Assembly: GCA_016714815.1 (NCBI GenBank)
Contig: JADKBZ010000028.1
Location: 1-46,189 of the forward strand
Direction: 5' to 3'
DNA length: 46,189 nt
From: Holophagales bacterium
GTDB lineage: Bacteria; Acidobacteriota; Thermoanaerobaculia; UBA5066
Within the stretch, counting starts at the first letter, position 1, and each line of letters begins with the position of its first letter. The position numbers and the translations under genes are program-made. The notes under the pieces are model-generated. The model had not been told where the DNA came from. It did no database searches and worked only from the letters and a program-made list of their open reading frames with translations. Shown in pieces: positions 8,933-17,549 of the stretch.

Positions 8933-9834
8933 GCCTCGCCCCCCTTCTGGAGCCGGCGCTGCAGGAGCGTCGCGCCGAGGATGACGGCGAAGAGGACGAA
9001 GGCGATCGAGGCCGACGCCCCGATGCTCCACCAGCGGAAGCCCTGCTTGTACATGAAGAGCGCCACGGAGAGCGTCGCGTTCATCGGGCCGCCGTCGCCC
9101 CCCGACATGACGTATGGCTCGGCGAAAAGCTGGAAGTAGCCGATCGTCGTCGTCAGGCCGACGAAGAGAAAGGTCGGCGCCAGGAGCGGCACGGTGATGA
9201 GCCGGAAGCGCTGCCACGGCCCCGCGCCGTCGAGGCGGGCCGCCTCGTAGAGGCTGTCGGGAATCGCCTTCAGTCCCGCGACGAAGATGATCATGCTCGC
9301 GCCGAAGTTCTTCCACGCGGCCATCAGGACGATGGCCGGCATCGCCCAGTGCGGGTCGCCGAGCCAGTCGATCGCGCCGACGCCGAAGAAGCCGAGGGCC
9401 GCGTTCAGAAGGCCGAAGCGCGGGTGGTAGAGGTATTTCCAGACCGCCGCCACGGCGACGAGCGTCGTGACGACGGGAGCGAAGTAGATCGTCCGGAAGA
9501 GGCCCGGGAAGCGGACGAGCTTGTGGTTGAGGAGAAGCGCGCTGCCGAGCGAGAGCGAGACGGTGAGCGGCCCGCCGACGACGACGAAGAAGAACGTGTT
9601 TCCGAGCGCCTTCCAGAAGACCGGATCGTGGAGGAGGCGCGCATAGTTCCTGAGGCCGACGATGCGCGCGTTGCCGGGGTCTCCGACCGCGTAGAGGTCG
9701 AAGTCGGTAAGGCTCAGAAGGAGCGAGGCGATCACGGGGAGAGCGAGGAAGAGGGAAAGGAGGAGGAGCCCCGGCGCCACCAGGAGGAGGCCCGAGCGGG
9801 CCTCCCGCGCCCGCCAGGACGAGAGGGCCCTCAC
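8929..9834 (-). CDS. Carbohydrate ABC transporter permease, MalF-like
   Basis: The product has 301 residues from GTG 9834, which overlaps the stop of the binding-protein gene by 4 bases. After a short basic start it has a long first helix (GLLLVAPGLLLLSLFLALPV) and five further helices. The EAA loop is SLYEAARLDGAGPWQRFRLITVPLLAP, characteristic of CUT1 sugar permeases such as MalF, UgpA and LacF. The protein forms the membrane channel with the MalG-like partner and receives sugar from the lipoprotein binding protein. The ordering binding protein, MalF, MalG is the usual one, and translational coupling through start/stop overlaps suggests balanced production of the three subunits. Confidence 0.93.
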   Translation of the reverse strand: MRALSSWRAREARSGLLLVAPGLLLLSLFLALPVIASLLLSLTDFDLYAVGDPGNARIVGLRNYARLLHDPVFWKALGNTFFFVVVGGPLTVSLSLGSALLLNHKLVRFPGLFRTIYFAPVVTTLVAVAAVWKYLYHPRFGLLNAALGFFGVGAIDWLGDPHWAMPAIVLMAAWKNFGASMIIFVAGLKAIPDSLYEAARLDGAGPWQRFRLITVPLLAPTFLFVGLTTTIGYFQLFAEPYVMSGGDGGPMNATLSVALFMYKQGFRWWSIGASASIAFVLFAVILGATLLQRRLQKGGEA

Positions 9835-11111
9835 TTCCGCCCTCCGGCGGCCTTGCGGTCGAGGAGCCAGCGCCTCTTCTCGAGGATCGTCTCGACGTCG
9901 CCGTCGAGGCTCGCGAGAGAGTCGTCCAGGCCCTTCGCGCCCCGGGCGACCGGCTCGAGCCGCTCCCAGACCTTCGCCGCGATCTGCTCCCACTCGGGGA
10001 CCTTCGGCGTCGCGCGGACGTGCTCGAGCTGCAGGCGGAACGAGGCGGTCTTCGGGTCCCCCGCCAGCGCGGGCTCGTCCCACGCCGAGCGGCGCGCCGG
10101 CAGATCGCCGCAGAGGGCCCAGAAGCGTTTCTGGGTGGCCGGTTCGGAGAGGTACTCGACGACCTTCCACGCATCGTCCTTCCGCTGGGAGGAGCGGAAG
10201 ACGACGAGGCTCGACCCGCCGGCCAGGGAGACGCCGGGCCACGGCATTCCGTCGGGCGCGGGGAGCGGCGCGGTCGCCCACGAGCCCTGAAGCTCTTCGG
10301 GAAGACGCCGCCGGAACTCCCCGAGGTTCCAGGGGCCGGTGACGTACATCGCGAACTCCCCGGCGGCCATCTGCTGGTAGAGGTTCGCGACCTGGGAGTT
10401 CGCCAGCGGCGGCGCGAGGCCGTCCCGATAGAGGCCGATGAAGAACTCCGCCGCCCGCCGGAACTCGGGAGCACGGAACGCCCCGTGCCGCCCGCCGTCC
10501 GAGAGGAGCTCGGCGCCGGCGGCGACGGCGAGGGTCATCGGCTGCGCCCACTCGTTCGTCGGAAGGAGGAGACCGAAGCGCCCGGGTCCGCCCGTGCGTT
10601 TCACCGCGACCATCGCCTCCCGCCAGGCGCTCCAGCTCTTCGGCATCGCGGGGATGCCGGCCGCCGCGAGGAGGTCGCTCCGATAGAAGACGAGCCGGGT
10701 GTCGACGTACCAGGGAACTCCGTAGAGGACGCCGTCGAGGACGTTCGTCTCCCAGATGCCCGGGTAGTAGTCGTCCTTCTGGACCGACGCGCTCGCGGCG
10801 ACCCGCGCGTCGAGCGGCTCGATGGCGTCCAGTGCGGCCATCTCGGGAATCCAGGTGTTCCCCATCTGCGCCACGTCGGGCATCTCGCGGCCTACGAAGC
10901 CGGTCAGGAGCTTCTCGTGCGCCGCCGTCCAGGGAATCTGCTGCACTTCGACCTTCAGGCCCGGGTGGCGACGCTCGAGCTCCGGGACGAGCTCGCGGAC
11001 CACCTCGCCCTCGCGCCCGAAGGCCCAGAGCCGTACCGGACCGGTGCTCTCCCCACCGCGCGTGCAGGCCGTCGCCGCGGCCAGGAGTAGGCCCGCGGCC
11101 AGGGCTCTCAC
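9831..11111 (-). CDS. Extracellular sugar-binding lipoprotein of an ABC transporter (SBP family 1)
   Basis: With the GTG at 11111 the protein has 426 residues. It begins with a lipoprotein signal peptide whose lipobox ends at C16 (LAAATAC), so it should be anchored in the periplasm. The remainder fits solute-binding protein family 1 (MalE/UgpB type): domain 1 starts PVRLWAFGREGEV, with DVAQMGNTWIPEM and a hinge region GVLYGVPWYVDTRLVFYR, and a C-terminal domain with SLAGGSSLVVFRSS and WKVVEYLSEP. It is the specificity component for the two permeases encoded just downstream. A longer reading to 11279 would hide the lipobox and overlap the GH144-like gene, so I rejected it. The GTGA overlap with the upstream gene supports the chosen start. 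Confidence 0.93.
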   Translation of the reverse strand: MRALAAGLLLAAATACTRGGESTGPVRLWAFGREGEVVRELVPELERRHPGLKVEVQQIPWTAAHEKLLTGFVGREMPDVAQMGNTWIPEMAALDAIEPLDARVAASASVQKDDYYPGIWETNVLDGVLYGVPWYVDTRLVFYRSDLLAAAGIPAMPKSWSAWREAMVAVKRTGGPGRFGLLLPTNEWAQPMTLAVAAGAELLSDGGRHGAFRAPEFRRAAEFFIGLYRDGLAPPLANSQVANLYQQMAAGEFAMYVTGPWNLGEFRRRLPEELQGSWATAPLPAPDGMPWPGVSLAGGSSLVVFRSSQRKDDAWKVVEYLSEPATQKRFWALCGDLPARRSAWDEPALAGDPKTASFRLQLEHVRATPKVPEWEQIAAKVWERLEPVARGAKGLDDSLASLDGDVETILEKRRWLLDRKAAGGRK

Positions 11112-12604
11112 GGCTGCGGAGCCGCGTCGAGCCAGCCGCCCGTGAACCCCGCGCGCCGAAGGCCGGCGAGAATCGGCGGCGACTGCTTCATGAGGCGCCA
11201 GAGGAGACCGCTCCGCTGGTTCTCGATCATCAGCACCATCGGCCCCTGGTTGATTCCGACGTAGTTCGTGGCGTACCACCCGGCGTCCGGGACCACCTTC
11301 CCGAGTGGCGTCGGGACGTCGGTGAGGCGGAACGTCGGATTGAAGGAGTCGAGGAAACCGTAGGTTCCCCAGAGGTGCTCGCCGTGGAGCCGCTTCATCT
11401 CCTTCATCGCCGGGAGGACGACCTCCGGGGCGAACGGCAGAGAGGCGGCGGTCGCCATCGGGGTGATCGTCCCGTCGTCATTGGACCAGAAGGACGAGAC
11501 GCCCCGCGCGCCGTAGGTGAGGAATCTCCGGACCCGGCCGTCCACGGTCCGGGTCACGTCGGCCGGGCCGTCGCTGGCCGAGAGGCCCCAGACGTCCGCC
11601 GTGTAGCCGAGGTACCCCTCCGGGTTCCGGATGGCGTACGCCCGTTGCGCGAGGAGCGCGCGACGGGAGTTCTCGAAGTAGTCGATCCCCTTCTGCCGCA
11701 TGTAGGCGTCCTGGATGCCGCGGAAGTCGATCCAGGCATGCGAGAACTGGTGGCCGAAGAGCGGGGCGAAATTGACGTAGTTCTGCCCTTCGTGCTCCGC
11801 CCACCTGTAGGTCGAGCAGAAGGCCTCCCACGCCCCGTCCGTCGCCGGGTGCGTCGGGGAGCCGAGCGCGAGGACGTAGAGGATCATCGACTCGTCGTAG
11901 CCGTTCCAGTCGGCCGGGCCGAATCCCTTCTCGGGGTACCAGGCCATCGCGACGCGTGCCGGCCGCGGCTGCATCCAGCGCCAGTCGACCCGCTCGTAGA
12001 GCTTCGTCGCCAGGTCCCGGATTTCCGCCTCGCCCAGGTCGTCGCGGTTGAAGTAGCGCCCGGCAACGAGGGCGCCGGAGAGGCAGAGCGTCGTGTCGAT
12101 CGACGAGAGCTCGACGTCTTTCGCCCAGCGCTTCCCCGTTTCCATGTCGAGGAAGTGGTAGAAGAAACCGCGGTAGCCGCTCGCTTCCGTGGACGAGGGC
12201 CCCTGCGGGGCGTTCCAGAGGAAGCGGAGGGTGAGGAGCACGCGGTCCCGCGCCTCCTCCCGGGTCACCCAGCCGCGCTCGGCCCCGACGACATACGCCG
12301 AGAGCCCGAAGCCGACCGCGGCGACGCTCGAGAACGACGGGGCGGGCCAGCGGTCGGGGACGAGGCCGTTCCTCGGATTCGCCGTGTCCCAGAACCACTG
12401 GAAGGTCCGGCGCTCGAGCTCGTCGACGAGAGGGTCGAGAACCCGGGGAGGAGCCGGGATCGGCTCCCCCCCGGCGACCGGGGCGACGCGCGCGGGAGCG
12501 ACTGCAACGCTCCCCGCGCGCGCGGAAGATGGGTTCCCACAGCCCGCGGCGAACGACGCGAGGAGGAGGGTCGCGACGGTTCGGAACGCGGGCCGAGGAA
12601 TCAC
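11108..12604 (-). CDS. PF10091 glucanase lipoprotein, GH144 endo-beta-1,2-glucanase-like
   Basis: This 498-residue protein starts with a lipoprotein signal peptide (FAAGC, C22). Its body matches the PF10091 family, named glycoamylase in Pfam, with LERRTFQWFWDTANP, WYPEKGFGPADWNGYDE, SMILYVLALGSPTHP and WSNDDGTITPMATAASLPFAPE. Characterised bacterial members of this family are GH144 endo-beta-1,2-glucanases (Chitinophaga pinensis SGL), and a related region forms the cyclisation domain of cyclic beta-1,2-glucan synthases. The name glucoamylase, which databases often give, is therefore probably misleading. In the operon it would cut polysaccharide to oligosaccharides in the periplasm or at the surface before ABC import. 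It follows the TonB receptor gene by 10 bases and overlaps the binding-protein gene by 4. Family assignment is firm; linkage specificity is inferred. Confidence 0.85.
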   Translation of the reverse strand: MIPRPAFRTVATLLLASFAAGCGNPSSARAGSVAVAPARVAPVAGGEPIPAPPRVLDPLVDELERRTFQWFWDTANPRNGLVPDRWPAPSFSSVAAVGFGLSAYVVGAERGWVTREEARDRVLLTLRFLWNAPQGPSSTEASGYRGFFYHFLDMETGKRWAKDVELSSIDTTLCLSGALVAGRYFNRDDLGEAEIRDLATKLYERVDWRWMQPRPARVAMAWYPEKGFGPADWNGYDESMILYVLALGSPTHPATDGAWEAFCSTYRWAEHEGQNYVNFAPLFGHQFSHAWIDFRGIQDAYMRQKGIDYFENSRRALLAQRAYAIRNPEGYLGYTADVWGLSASDGPADVTRTVDGRVRRFLTYGARGVSSFWSNDDGTITPMATAASLPFAPEVVLPAMKEMKRLHGEHLWGTYGFLDSFNPTFRLTDVPTPLGKVVPDAGWYATNYVGINQGPMVLMIENQRSGLLWRLMKQSPPILAGLRRAGFTGGWLDAAPQP

Positions 12605-12614
12605 CCGGGCCTCC

Positions 12615-15473
12615 TCAGAATCCGAAGCTGGCGCCGAACTGCAGGCGCTGCGGGTTGTAGCCGTAGCCGGGCTTGCCGTAGTTGGAGTTCACCTCGGGAA
12701 GCGCCGGCTGCCAGCCGTCGTAGCCCGCTTCATTCGTGAAGTTGGCGACGTTGATCGCCTCGGCGAAGAGGCCGAGGTTCACGGAACCCGCGAGAGTGAA
12801 GCGCTTCTCGAGCCGGAGGTCGACGCTCTGCGTCCACTTGGGCGGGTCGCCGCCGCCGATCGCCTCGACGCACTTGTCCCAGCCGGCCGAGCAGTCGGTT
12901 CCCGCGAACGGATAGCCCGAGCCCGTCGTGACGAGCGTGGAGAAGCGGAGCTCCCACGGGAGCTGGACGATCGCCGAGAGGGTGATCTGGTGCTCCTGGG
13001 CGATGTTGCTGCGCTGCCTGACGCCATTGACCGGGTCCAGCTTGCCCCAGCTGAAGAGGTCGTTGCCCGTCTGCTCGGCGTCGCCGTGGATGTAGGAGAC
13101 GAAGCCGCCCCAGCCGTGGCTGAAGGGCTTGTCGATGACGACCTGGATGGACTCGAACCAGGTTTCCTTGGCCCGGGAGAGGAGCGAGAAGCCGTAGCCG
13201 GCGACGGGGCGGGCGCCCCAGTCGCAGGAGCCGTCGGCGTTCTTGATGCCGCAGGTCCAGGTCAGCTGGTTCTGGCTGTGGACGCTCGTGTAGGCGACGG
13301 ACGCGTTGAAGGCGCCGAAGTTGTGGCGAAGGCCGAGGCTCCACTGGTCGGAAGAGGGGGGCCTGGTGTCGTTGTCGAGGAGGTAGGTTTCGGGCGGATC
13401 CGCCTGGCCGCTGGCCAGGAGCGCCTGGAGGCCGGCCTCGGTGAGGTAGGCCGGGTTCCACATCGTGGCCGGACGGCCGTCCATCGGGCTCCCGTCCTTG
13501 GAGAAGTAGAAGTTCGTGACCTTGTACTGGAGGCGGAACCTCTCGTCGAGGATGTCGTTGAAGAGGGTCCGGTCGTAGTACTTGCCCCAGCCGCCGTGAA
13601 GGATCGTCGTCCCCTTCCCGGTGAGGTCCCACGAGAGGCCGAGCCGCGGCTGGAAGGCGCCGTAGTAGGGGTCCCGCTGCGATCCGTCGGTGAAGTAGTT
13701 GGACGAGTAGACGTTCTTGAACCCTTCACGGACGCCGGCCGGCGTGACGTAGTCGTTGTTGAGCATGTCGGTCTCGAAGTCCCAGCGGAGGCCGAGGTTC
13801 AGCGTCACGCGGGAGCCGAGCCGCCAGTCGTCCTGGACGAAGAGGCCGAACTGCGTGTTGTTCGCGGAGAGGTCGGGGTCGCCGACGCCGTAGACCGCCC
13901 TGTACGGCATGTCGCCCGGGGCGGAGATGTAGGTGTCCGCCCGGTAGTTGTAGACCGGGTTCCCGTTCAGGTCCTTGACGACGTTGTACTTCAGGGCGTC
14001 GAAGGTGACGCCCGCCTTGAGGACGTGCTCCCCGTGCCACTGCAGGTTCATCGCCGTCACGTCGTCGCGGAACGCGAAGCGGTCCTGCGTGAAGTTCTGC
14101 TGCGTGTCCTTGCTCCCGATCCGCATCAGCCCTTCGTAGTTCTGGCCGATGGAGCTGGCGTCGGACGGAACCGGGTTCCACTTGTAGCGCTGGAAGCTGA
14201 CCGTCGCCTCGTTCATCGTCGAGCCGAAGAGCACCGTGTGCTTGCCGCGGATCGTCGAGACGTCGTTCTTCACGTTCTCGGCGGCCTCGAAGCTCGTCGC
14301 GCCGCCGAAGCCGCGGATGTCCGTCTCGTGGCGGTAGTCCGCCGAAACGTCGACCGTCGAGCTGTCATTCAGGTTCCCCGTGAGCTTTCCGAAGAGGAGG
14401 GTCGACCGGAACTCGCTCGGGTAGAGCCCCTCGTACGCCTTGAAAGGCGCCCGGAAGGCCGCGGTCCAGGAGCCCCACGTGTCCTGCCGGACCTCGGACT
14501 CGCGGTCCTGGAGGTTCCCTTCGTACGAGGCGAAGAAGTGCAGCTTGTCCTTGACGATCGGCCCGCCGAGGCTCACCCCCGGCTGCCAGCGCGTGTACTC
14601 GGGCTTGACGGCCTCGTACCCGCCCTGGTCCGCCTTCCGCTGCGTCACGCCGTCGATCGAGACGAGGCTCTTGTTCTGGTAGTAGGCGAAGACGTCGCCG
14701 TGGATCGCGTTCGTCCCCGACTTCGTCACGGCGGTGATGATGGCGCTCGAGGCCTTCTGGTACTCCGCCTTGAAGTTCTGCGTGATGACGCGGAACTCCT
14801 GGACGGCGTTCTGCGGGAAGGGATTCCCGCGGCTCGCATCCTGGCCGACCGTGCCGCCCTGCAGGACGTCGTTCTTGTAGCTCGTGCCGTCGATGAAGAC
14901 GTTCGTGTTCGAGGCGCCCTGCGCGCCGTAGCTGTACTCCTGCCGCAGGTCGTCCCGCGAGAGGCGGACGCCCGGCGCGAGAGCGGCGGCGTTCAGGAAG
15001 TTGCGCGACGACTGCGGGAGGGTCTGCAGCTGCGCCTCGTTGACGTTCGTCGCAACCTCGGAGGTGATGAGCTCGACCTGGGCCTGGGAAGCGGAGACGA
15101 CGACCTCGACCTCGGCCGAGACCCTGCCCAGCTTGAGGAGGACGTCGAGTGTCAGGGTCTGCCCGACACCGACCTGGAGCGCCTTCTTCCAGGCCTCGTG
15201 CGCGCCGGTGGCGACGGCCACTTCGTACGAGCCGGGCGGGAGCACGAGGACGTACGTTCCGTTCACCGCGGTCACCGCCGTGTGCCTGGCGCCGGAATTC
15301 GTGTTCACGGCCGTGACCGTGAGGGCGGGGAGAACCCCCTGTGAGTCGGTGACCGTGCCTCGTACCTGGGCCGTCGTCGTCTGGCCGAATGCCGGCAGAG
15401 CGACGAGCGTCACCATGGCGAGAACGACGGCCGGGATGGTCAGGAGGGCTTTCAGCCCCGGGGTCTGTCTCAT
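12615..15473 (-). CDS. TonB-dependent outer-membrane receptor, Oar-like, of the glycan operon
   Basis: The protein has 952 residues and begins with a signal peptide ending near PAFGQ. An N-terminal carboxypeptidase regulatory-like domain (about 30-115, AQVRGTVTDSQG) precedes a plug domain with LPQSSRNFLNAAALAPGV and SNTNVFIDGTSYKN, then a 22-strand barrel. Typical barrel text includes GDVFAYYQNKSL, SLGGPIVKDKLHFFASYEG and FGLFVQDDWRLGSRVTLNLGLRWDFE. It ends with the outer-membrane C-terminal Phe (FGASFGF). No SusD-like lipoprotein is encoded beside it, unlike Bacteroidetes systems. Given its place directly after the LacI gene (4-bp ATGA overlap at 15470-15473) and before the glucanase, it probably carries oligosaccharide or polysaccharide across the outer membrane, energised by TonB/ExbBD. 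Confidence 0.92.
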   Translation of the reverse strand: MRQTPGLKALLTIPAVVLAMVTLVALPAFGQTTTAQVRGTVTDSQGVLPALTVTAVNTNSGARHTAVTAVNGTYVLVLPPGSYEVAVATGAHEAWKKALQVGVGQTLTLDVLLKLGRVSAEVEVVVSASQAQVELITSEVATNVNEAQLQTLPQSSRNFLNAAALAPGVRLSRDDLRQEYSYGAQGASNTNVFIDGTSYKNDVLQGGTVGQDASRGNPFPQNAVQEFRVITQNFKAEYQKASSAIITAVTKSGTNAIHGDVFAYYQNKSLVSIDGVTQRKADQGGYEAVKPEYTRWQPGVSLGGPIVKDKLHFFASYEGNLQDRESEVRQDTWGSWTAAFRAPFKAYEGLYPSEFRSTLLFGKLTGNLNDSSTVDVSADYRHETDIRGFGGATSFEAAENVKNDVSTIRGKHTVLFGSTMNEATVSFQRYKWNPVPSDASSIGQNYEGLMRIGSKDTQQNFTQDRFAFRDDVTAMNLQWHGEHVLKAGVTFDALKYNVVKDLNGNPVYNYRADTYISAPGDMPYRAVYGVGDPDLSANNTQFGLFVQDDWRLGSRVTLNLGLRWDFETDMLNNDYVTPAGVREGFKNVYSSNYFTDGSQRDPYYGAFQPRLGLSWDLTGKGTTILHGGWGKYYDRTLFNDILDERFRLQYKVTNFYFSKDGSPMDGRPATMWNPAYLTEAGLQALLASGQADPPETYLLDNDTRPPSSDQWSLGLRHNFGAFNASVAYTSVHSQNQLTWTCGIKNADGSCDWGARPVAGYGFSLLSRAKETWFESIQVVIDKPFSHGWGGFVSYIHGDAEQTGNDLFSWGKLDPVNGVRQRSNIAQEHQITLSAIVQLPWELRFSTLVTTGSGYPFAGTDCSAGWDKCVEAIGGGDPPKWTQSVDLRLEKRFTLAGSVNLGLFAEAINVANFTNEAGYDGWQPALPEVNSNYGKPGYGYNPQRLQFGASFGF

Positions 15474-16630
15474 GATGCCTTCCTCCTTCGAGCGGGTGAG
15501 CTGCGGGAAACGAAACGGGGAACGGACGTGACGTGCGGCGGCCCTGCCGGGAGCTCCTCCTCCCGCCCTCCGGTCGACTCCCGGAGAACGAGGCGGATCG
15601 GAAGGACCTCGCGGATCGCGCGCGAGCGCCCCTCACCGGAGAGCTCGACGAGGAGCCAGGCCAGCGCCCGCTCGCCGAGGGTTCGGATGTCGAGGCGCAC
15701 CGTCGAGAGCGGAGGGCTCGCGAAGCGGGCGATCGGGATGTCGTCGAAGCCGGCGACGGCGATCTCGTCGGGGACCTTCAGGCCCGCCGCCCGGAGAGCG
15801 AAGAGGACCCCGATCGCCATCGAGTCGTTCGCCGCGAAGATCGCGGTGGGCCGCGGCGAAAGGCGGACGATCGCCTCTCCCGCCACGTGGCCCGACTCCT
15901 CGCCGAAATTCCCCTCGATCTCCGTCGCCGCGTCCGCCGGCAGGCCCGCCGCCCGGAGGGCGTCCCGGCATCCCCGGCGCCGCTCGGCGGCGTCGAAGTT
16001 CGACGGCGGGCCGGTGACGAAGGCGAGACGCCGGTGGCCGAGCGAGAGGAGGTGGGCCACCATCGCCCGCGCCCCTCCCCGGTTGTCGACGTTGAGAGAG
16101 GGATGGAGCGCGCGTCCCGGGGCGGAGTTCAGGAAGACGACGGGAAGCGAGGGAGGAAGGCACCCCTCGAGCTCGCCGGGAGAGGCGTTCGGCGACATGA
16201 CGATGACGCCGTCGACCCGTCCGTGCATCGCCCTGAGGACGTCCCGGGTCTCGGAGACGTCGCTGTGGGACGAAGAGACGAGGACGTGATACCCGGCCTG
16301 CCTCGCCGTGAGGTCGATCCCGTGGATCACCTCGGAGAAGTACTCGCCCCAGATGTCGGGCAGAACGACGCCGATCGTGTTCGTCCGGTTCGTGATGAGG
16401 CTCCGGGCGGCCGCGTTCGGCGAATACCGGAGGCGCGCGACCTCCGCTTCCACGCGGAGCCGGGTCTCGTCTTTCACGACGGCCGTCCCGTTGACGACGC
16501 GGGAGACCGTCGCGACGGAGACCCCCGCGGCCTGCGCGACGTCCCGGATCGTTATCCCGGTACCCACGGGCTCAGCCGAGCCGTGTCCGGCGTTTCGGGA
16601 TCGAGGGGCGGTCCGGCGACTGGCGGTCAT
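15470..16630 (-). CDS. LacI family transcriptional regulator of the glycan operon
   Basis: The 386-residue protein carries the LacI helix-turn-helix at about residues 26-48 (ITIRDVAQAAGVSVATVSRVVNG) and the hinge-helix segment SPNAAARSL. A periplasmic-binding-like effector domain follows, with IGVVLPDIWGEYFSEV, FVTGPPSNFDAAERR and FAANDSMAIGVLFALR. A 25-residue Ser/Arg-rich extension precedes the HTH if ATG 16630 is the start; GTG at 16567 would remove most of it. Neither start has a ribosome binding site. The gene is first in the operon it probably controls, so it is likely autoregulated through the palindrome at 16636-16651. The C-terminal tail is Arg/Ser-rich. The effector is expected to be a sugar or sugar phosphate from the imported glycan. 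Confidence 0.93.
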   Translation of the reverse strand: MTASRRTAPRSRNAGHGSAEPVGTGITIRDVAQAAGVSVATVSRVVNGTAVVKDETRLRVEAEVARLRYSPNAAARSLITNRTNTIGVVLPDIWGEYFSEVIHGIDLTARQAGYHVLVSSSHSDVSETRDVLRAMHGRVDGVIVMSPNASPGELEGCLPPSLPVVFLNSAPGRALHPSLNVDNRGGARAMVAHLLSLGHRRLAFVTGPPSNFDAAERRRGCRDALRAAGLPADAATEIEGNFGEESGHVAGEAIVRLSPRPTAIFAANDSMAIGVLFALRAAGLKVPDEIAVAGFDDIPIARFASPPLSTVRLDIRTLGERALAWLLVELSGEGRSRAIREVLPIRLVLRESTGGREEELPAGPPHVTSVPRFVSRSSPARRRKAS

Positions 16631-16635
16631 CGCGT

Positions 16636-16651
16636 ATGTAATCGTTTACAT
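16636..16651. promoter_or_regulatory. LacI-family operator palindrome
   Basis: ATGTAATCGTTTACAT is a 16-bp palindrome centred on CG in which seven of the eight base pairs match; only the T/T pair flanking the centre breaks symmetry. AT-rich arms around a central CG are the hallmark of LacI/GalR operators. It stands 6-21 bases before the ATG of the lacI-type gene, in a strikingly AT-rich patch of otherwise GC-rich DNA. Binding here would repress the whole minus-strand operon. It could also touch expression of the plus-strand modBC genes that begin about 200 bases away. Confidence 0.8.
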
Positions 16652-16853
16652 CGGGACGGTAACTCCGTGGGCCGGACGATGTCAATCAGGATCTCATCGG
16701 GGATTCACCCGGGCTTCACCGGGAACTCGCCGACGGTCTCGAGCCGTCCTCACCCCTTCTCTCCCTGGCGCGATAATCGCCGCCCGTGCCTCCCAGCCCC
16801 CTCGCCAGCGCCTTGCCCGCTCCGTCTTCCGGCCCCGGCCCGGGAGGCCCCCG

Positions 16854-17549
16854 CTGAGCGTCGACGTCCCGGCCCTCCTCCTCAGCCTGAAGCTCTCCGC
16901 CGCCACGGCGGCCCTTCTCCTGGCGCTCGGCCTTCCCCTGGCCGCGTGGCTCGCGTTTTCGACCGCCCGGTGGAAGCCCCTCGTCGAGGCCGTCGTCGCC
17001 CTTCCGATCGTCCTCCCCCCCACCGTCCTCGGCTTCTACGTCCTTCTCCTGCTCGGGCCGCACGGCCCGGTCGGGCGTGCCGTCGAGTCCCTCTTCGGCG
17101 CGCGGCTCCCCTTCACCTTCGAGGGGCTTCTCGTCGCCTCGGTCCTCTACAGCCTTCCGTTCGCAGTCCAACCGTTCGCCGCCTCGTTCGCGGCGGTCGA
17201 CCGGTCGCTCCTCGAGGCCGCCGAGTCTCTAGGCGCCTCCCCGTTCGAGGCGTTTCGCCGGGTCGTCCTCCCCCTCTCCCGCGCCGGCGTCGTCACGGGC
17301 GTCGTCCTCTCGTTTGCCCACACCCTGGGCGAATTCGGCGTCGTCCTGATGATCGGAGGGAACATTCCGGGAGAGACCCGGACCGTCTCGGTCGCCATCT
17401 ACGACCACGTCCAGGCCCTCGACTACGACTCGGCCGGTGCCACCTCGCTCGTCCTCCTCGCCGTCTCCTTCGCCGTCCTCGCCGTCACCTACGCGCTCCA
17501 GCGCCGGACCGTCTCCGCATGGCCGCTGACCTCGAAGCCCGCTTCGTAA
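16854..17549 (+). CDS. modB: Molybdate-type ABC transporter permease
   Basis: The protein has 231 residues if translation starts at the CTG at 16854. No ATG or GTG lies in frame near the expected N-terminus, and a good GGGAGG (16842-16847) sits six bases before that CTG, so a rare start codon is the best reading. Five to six membrane helices are seen. VALPIVLPPTVLGFYVLLLLG and the EAA-type loop LLEAAESLGASPFEAFRRVVLPLSR are typical of ModB/CysT oxyanion permeases. FAHTLGEFGVVLMIGGNIPGETRT is the strongest ModB signature. It overlaps modC by 31 bases. No binding protein gene (modA) is present on either side, where the LacI-led operon diverges instead. Substrate is probably molybdate or tungstate. 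Confidence 0.85.
   Translation: MSVDVPALLLSLKLSAATAALLLALGLPLAAWLAFSTARWKPLVEAVVALPIVLPPTVLGFYVLLLLGPHGPVGRAVESLFGARLPFTFEGLLVASVLYSLPFAVQPFAASFAAVDRSLLEAAESLGASPFEAFRRVVLPLSRAGVVTGVVLSFAHTLGEFGVVLMIGGNIPGETRTVSVAIYDHVQALDYDSAGATSLVLLAVSFAVLAVTYALQRRTVSAWPLTSKPAS

Noticed and set aside
11108..12604. Reading the PF10091 protein as a starch-degrading glucoamylase
   Set aside because: The name comes from the Pfam label; the characterised relatives are GH144 endo-beta-1,2-glucanases, and the protein lacks GH15 motifs.
12189..15344. Plus-strand frame of 1,051 codons
   Set aside because: It is antisense to the glucanase and TonB receptor genes and shows only Arg/Glu/Val/Asp-rich composition typical of third-position GC bias.
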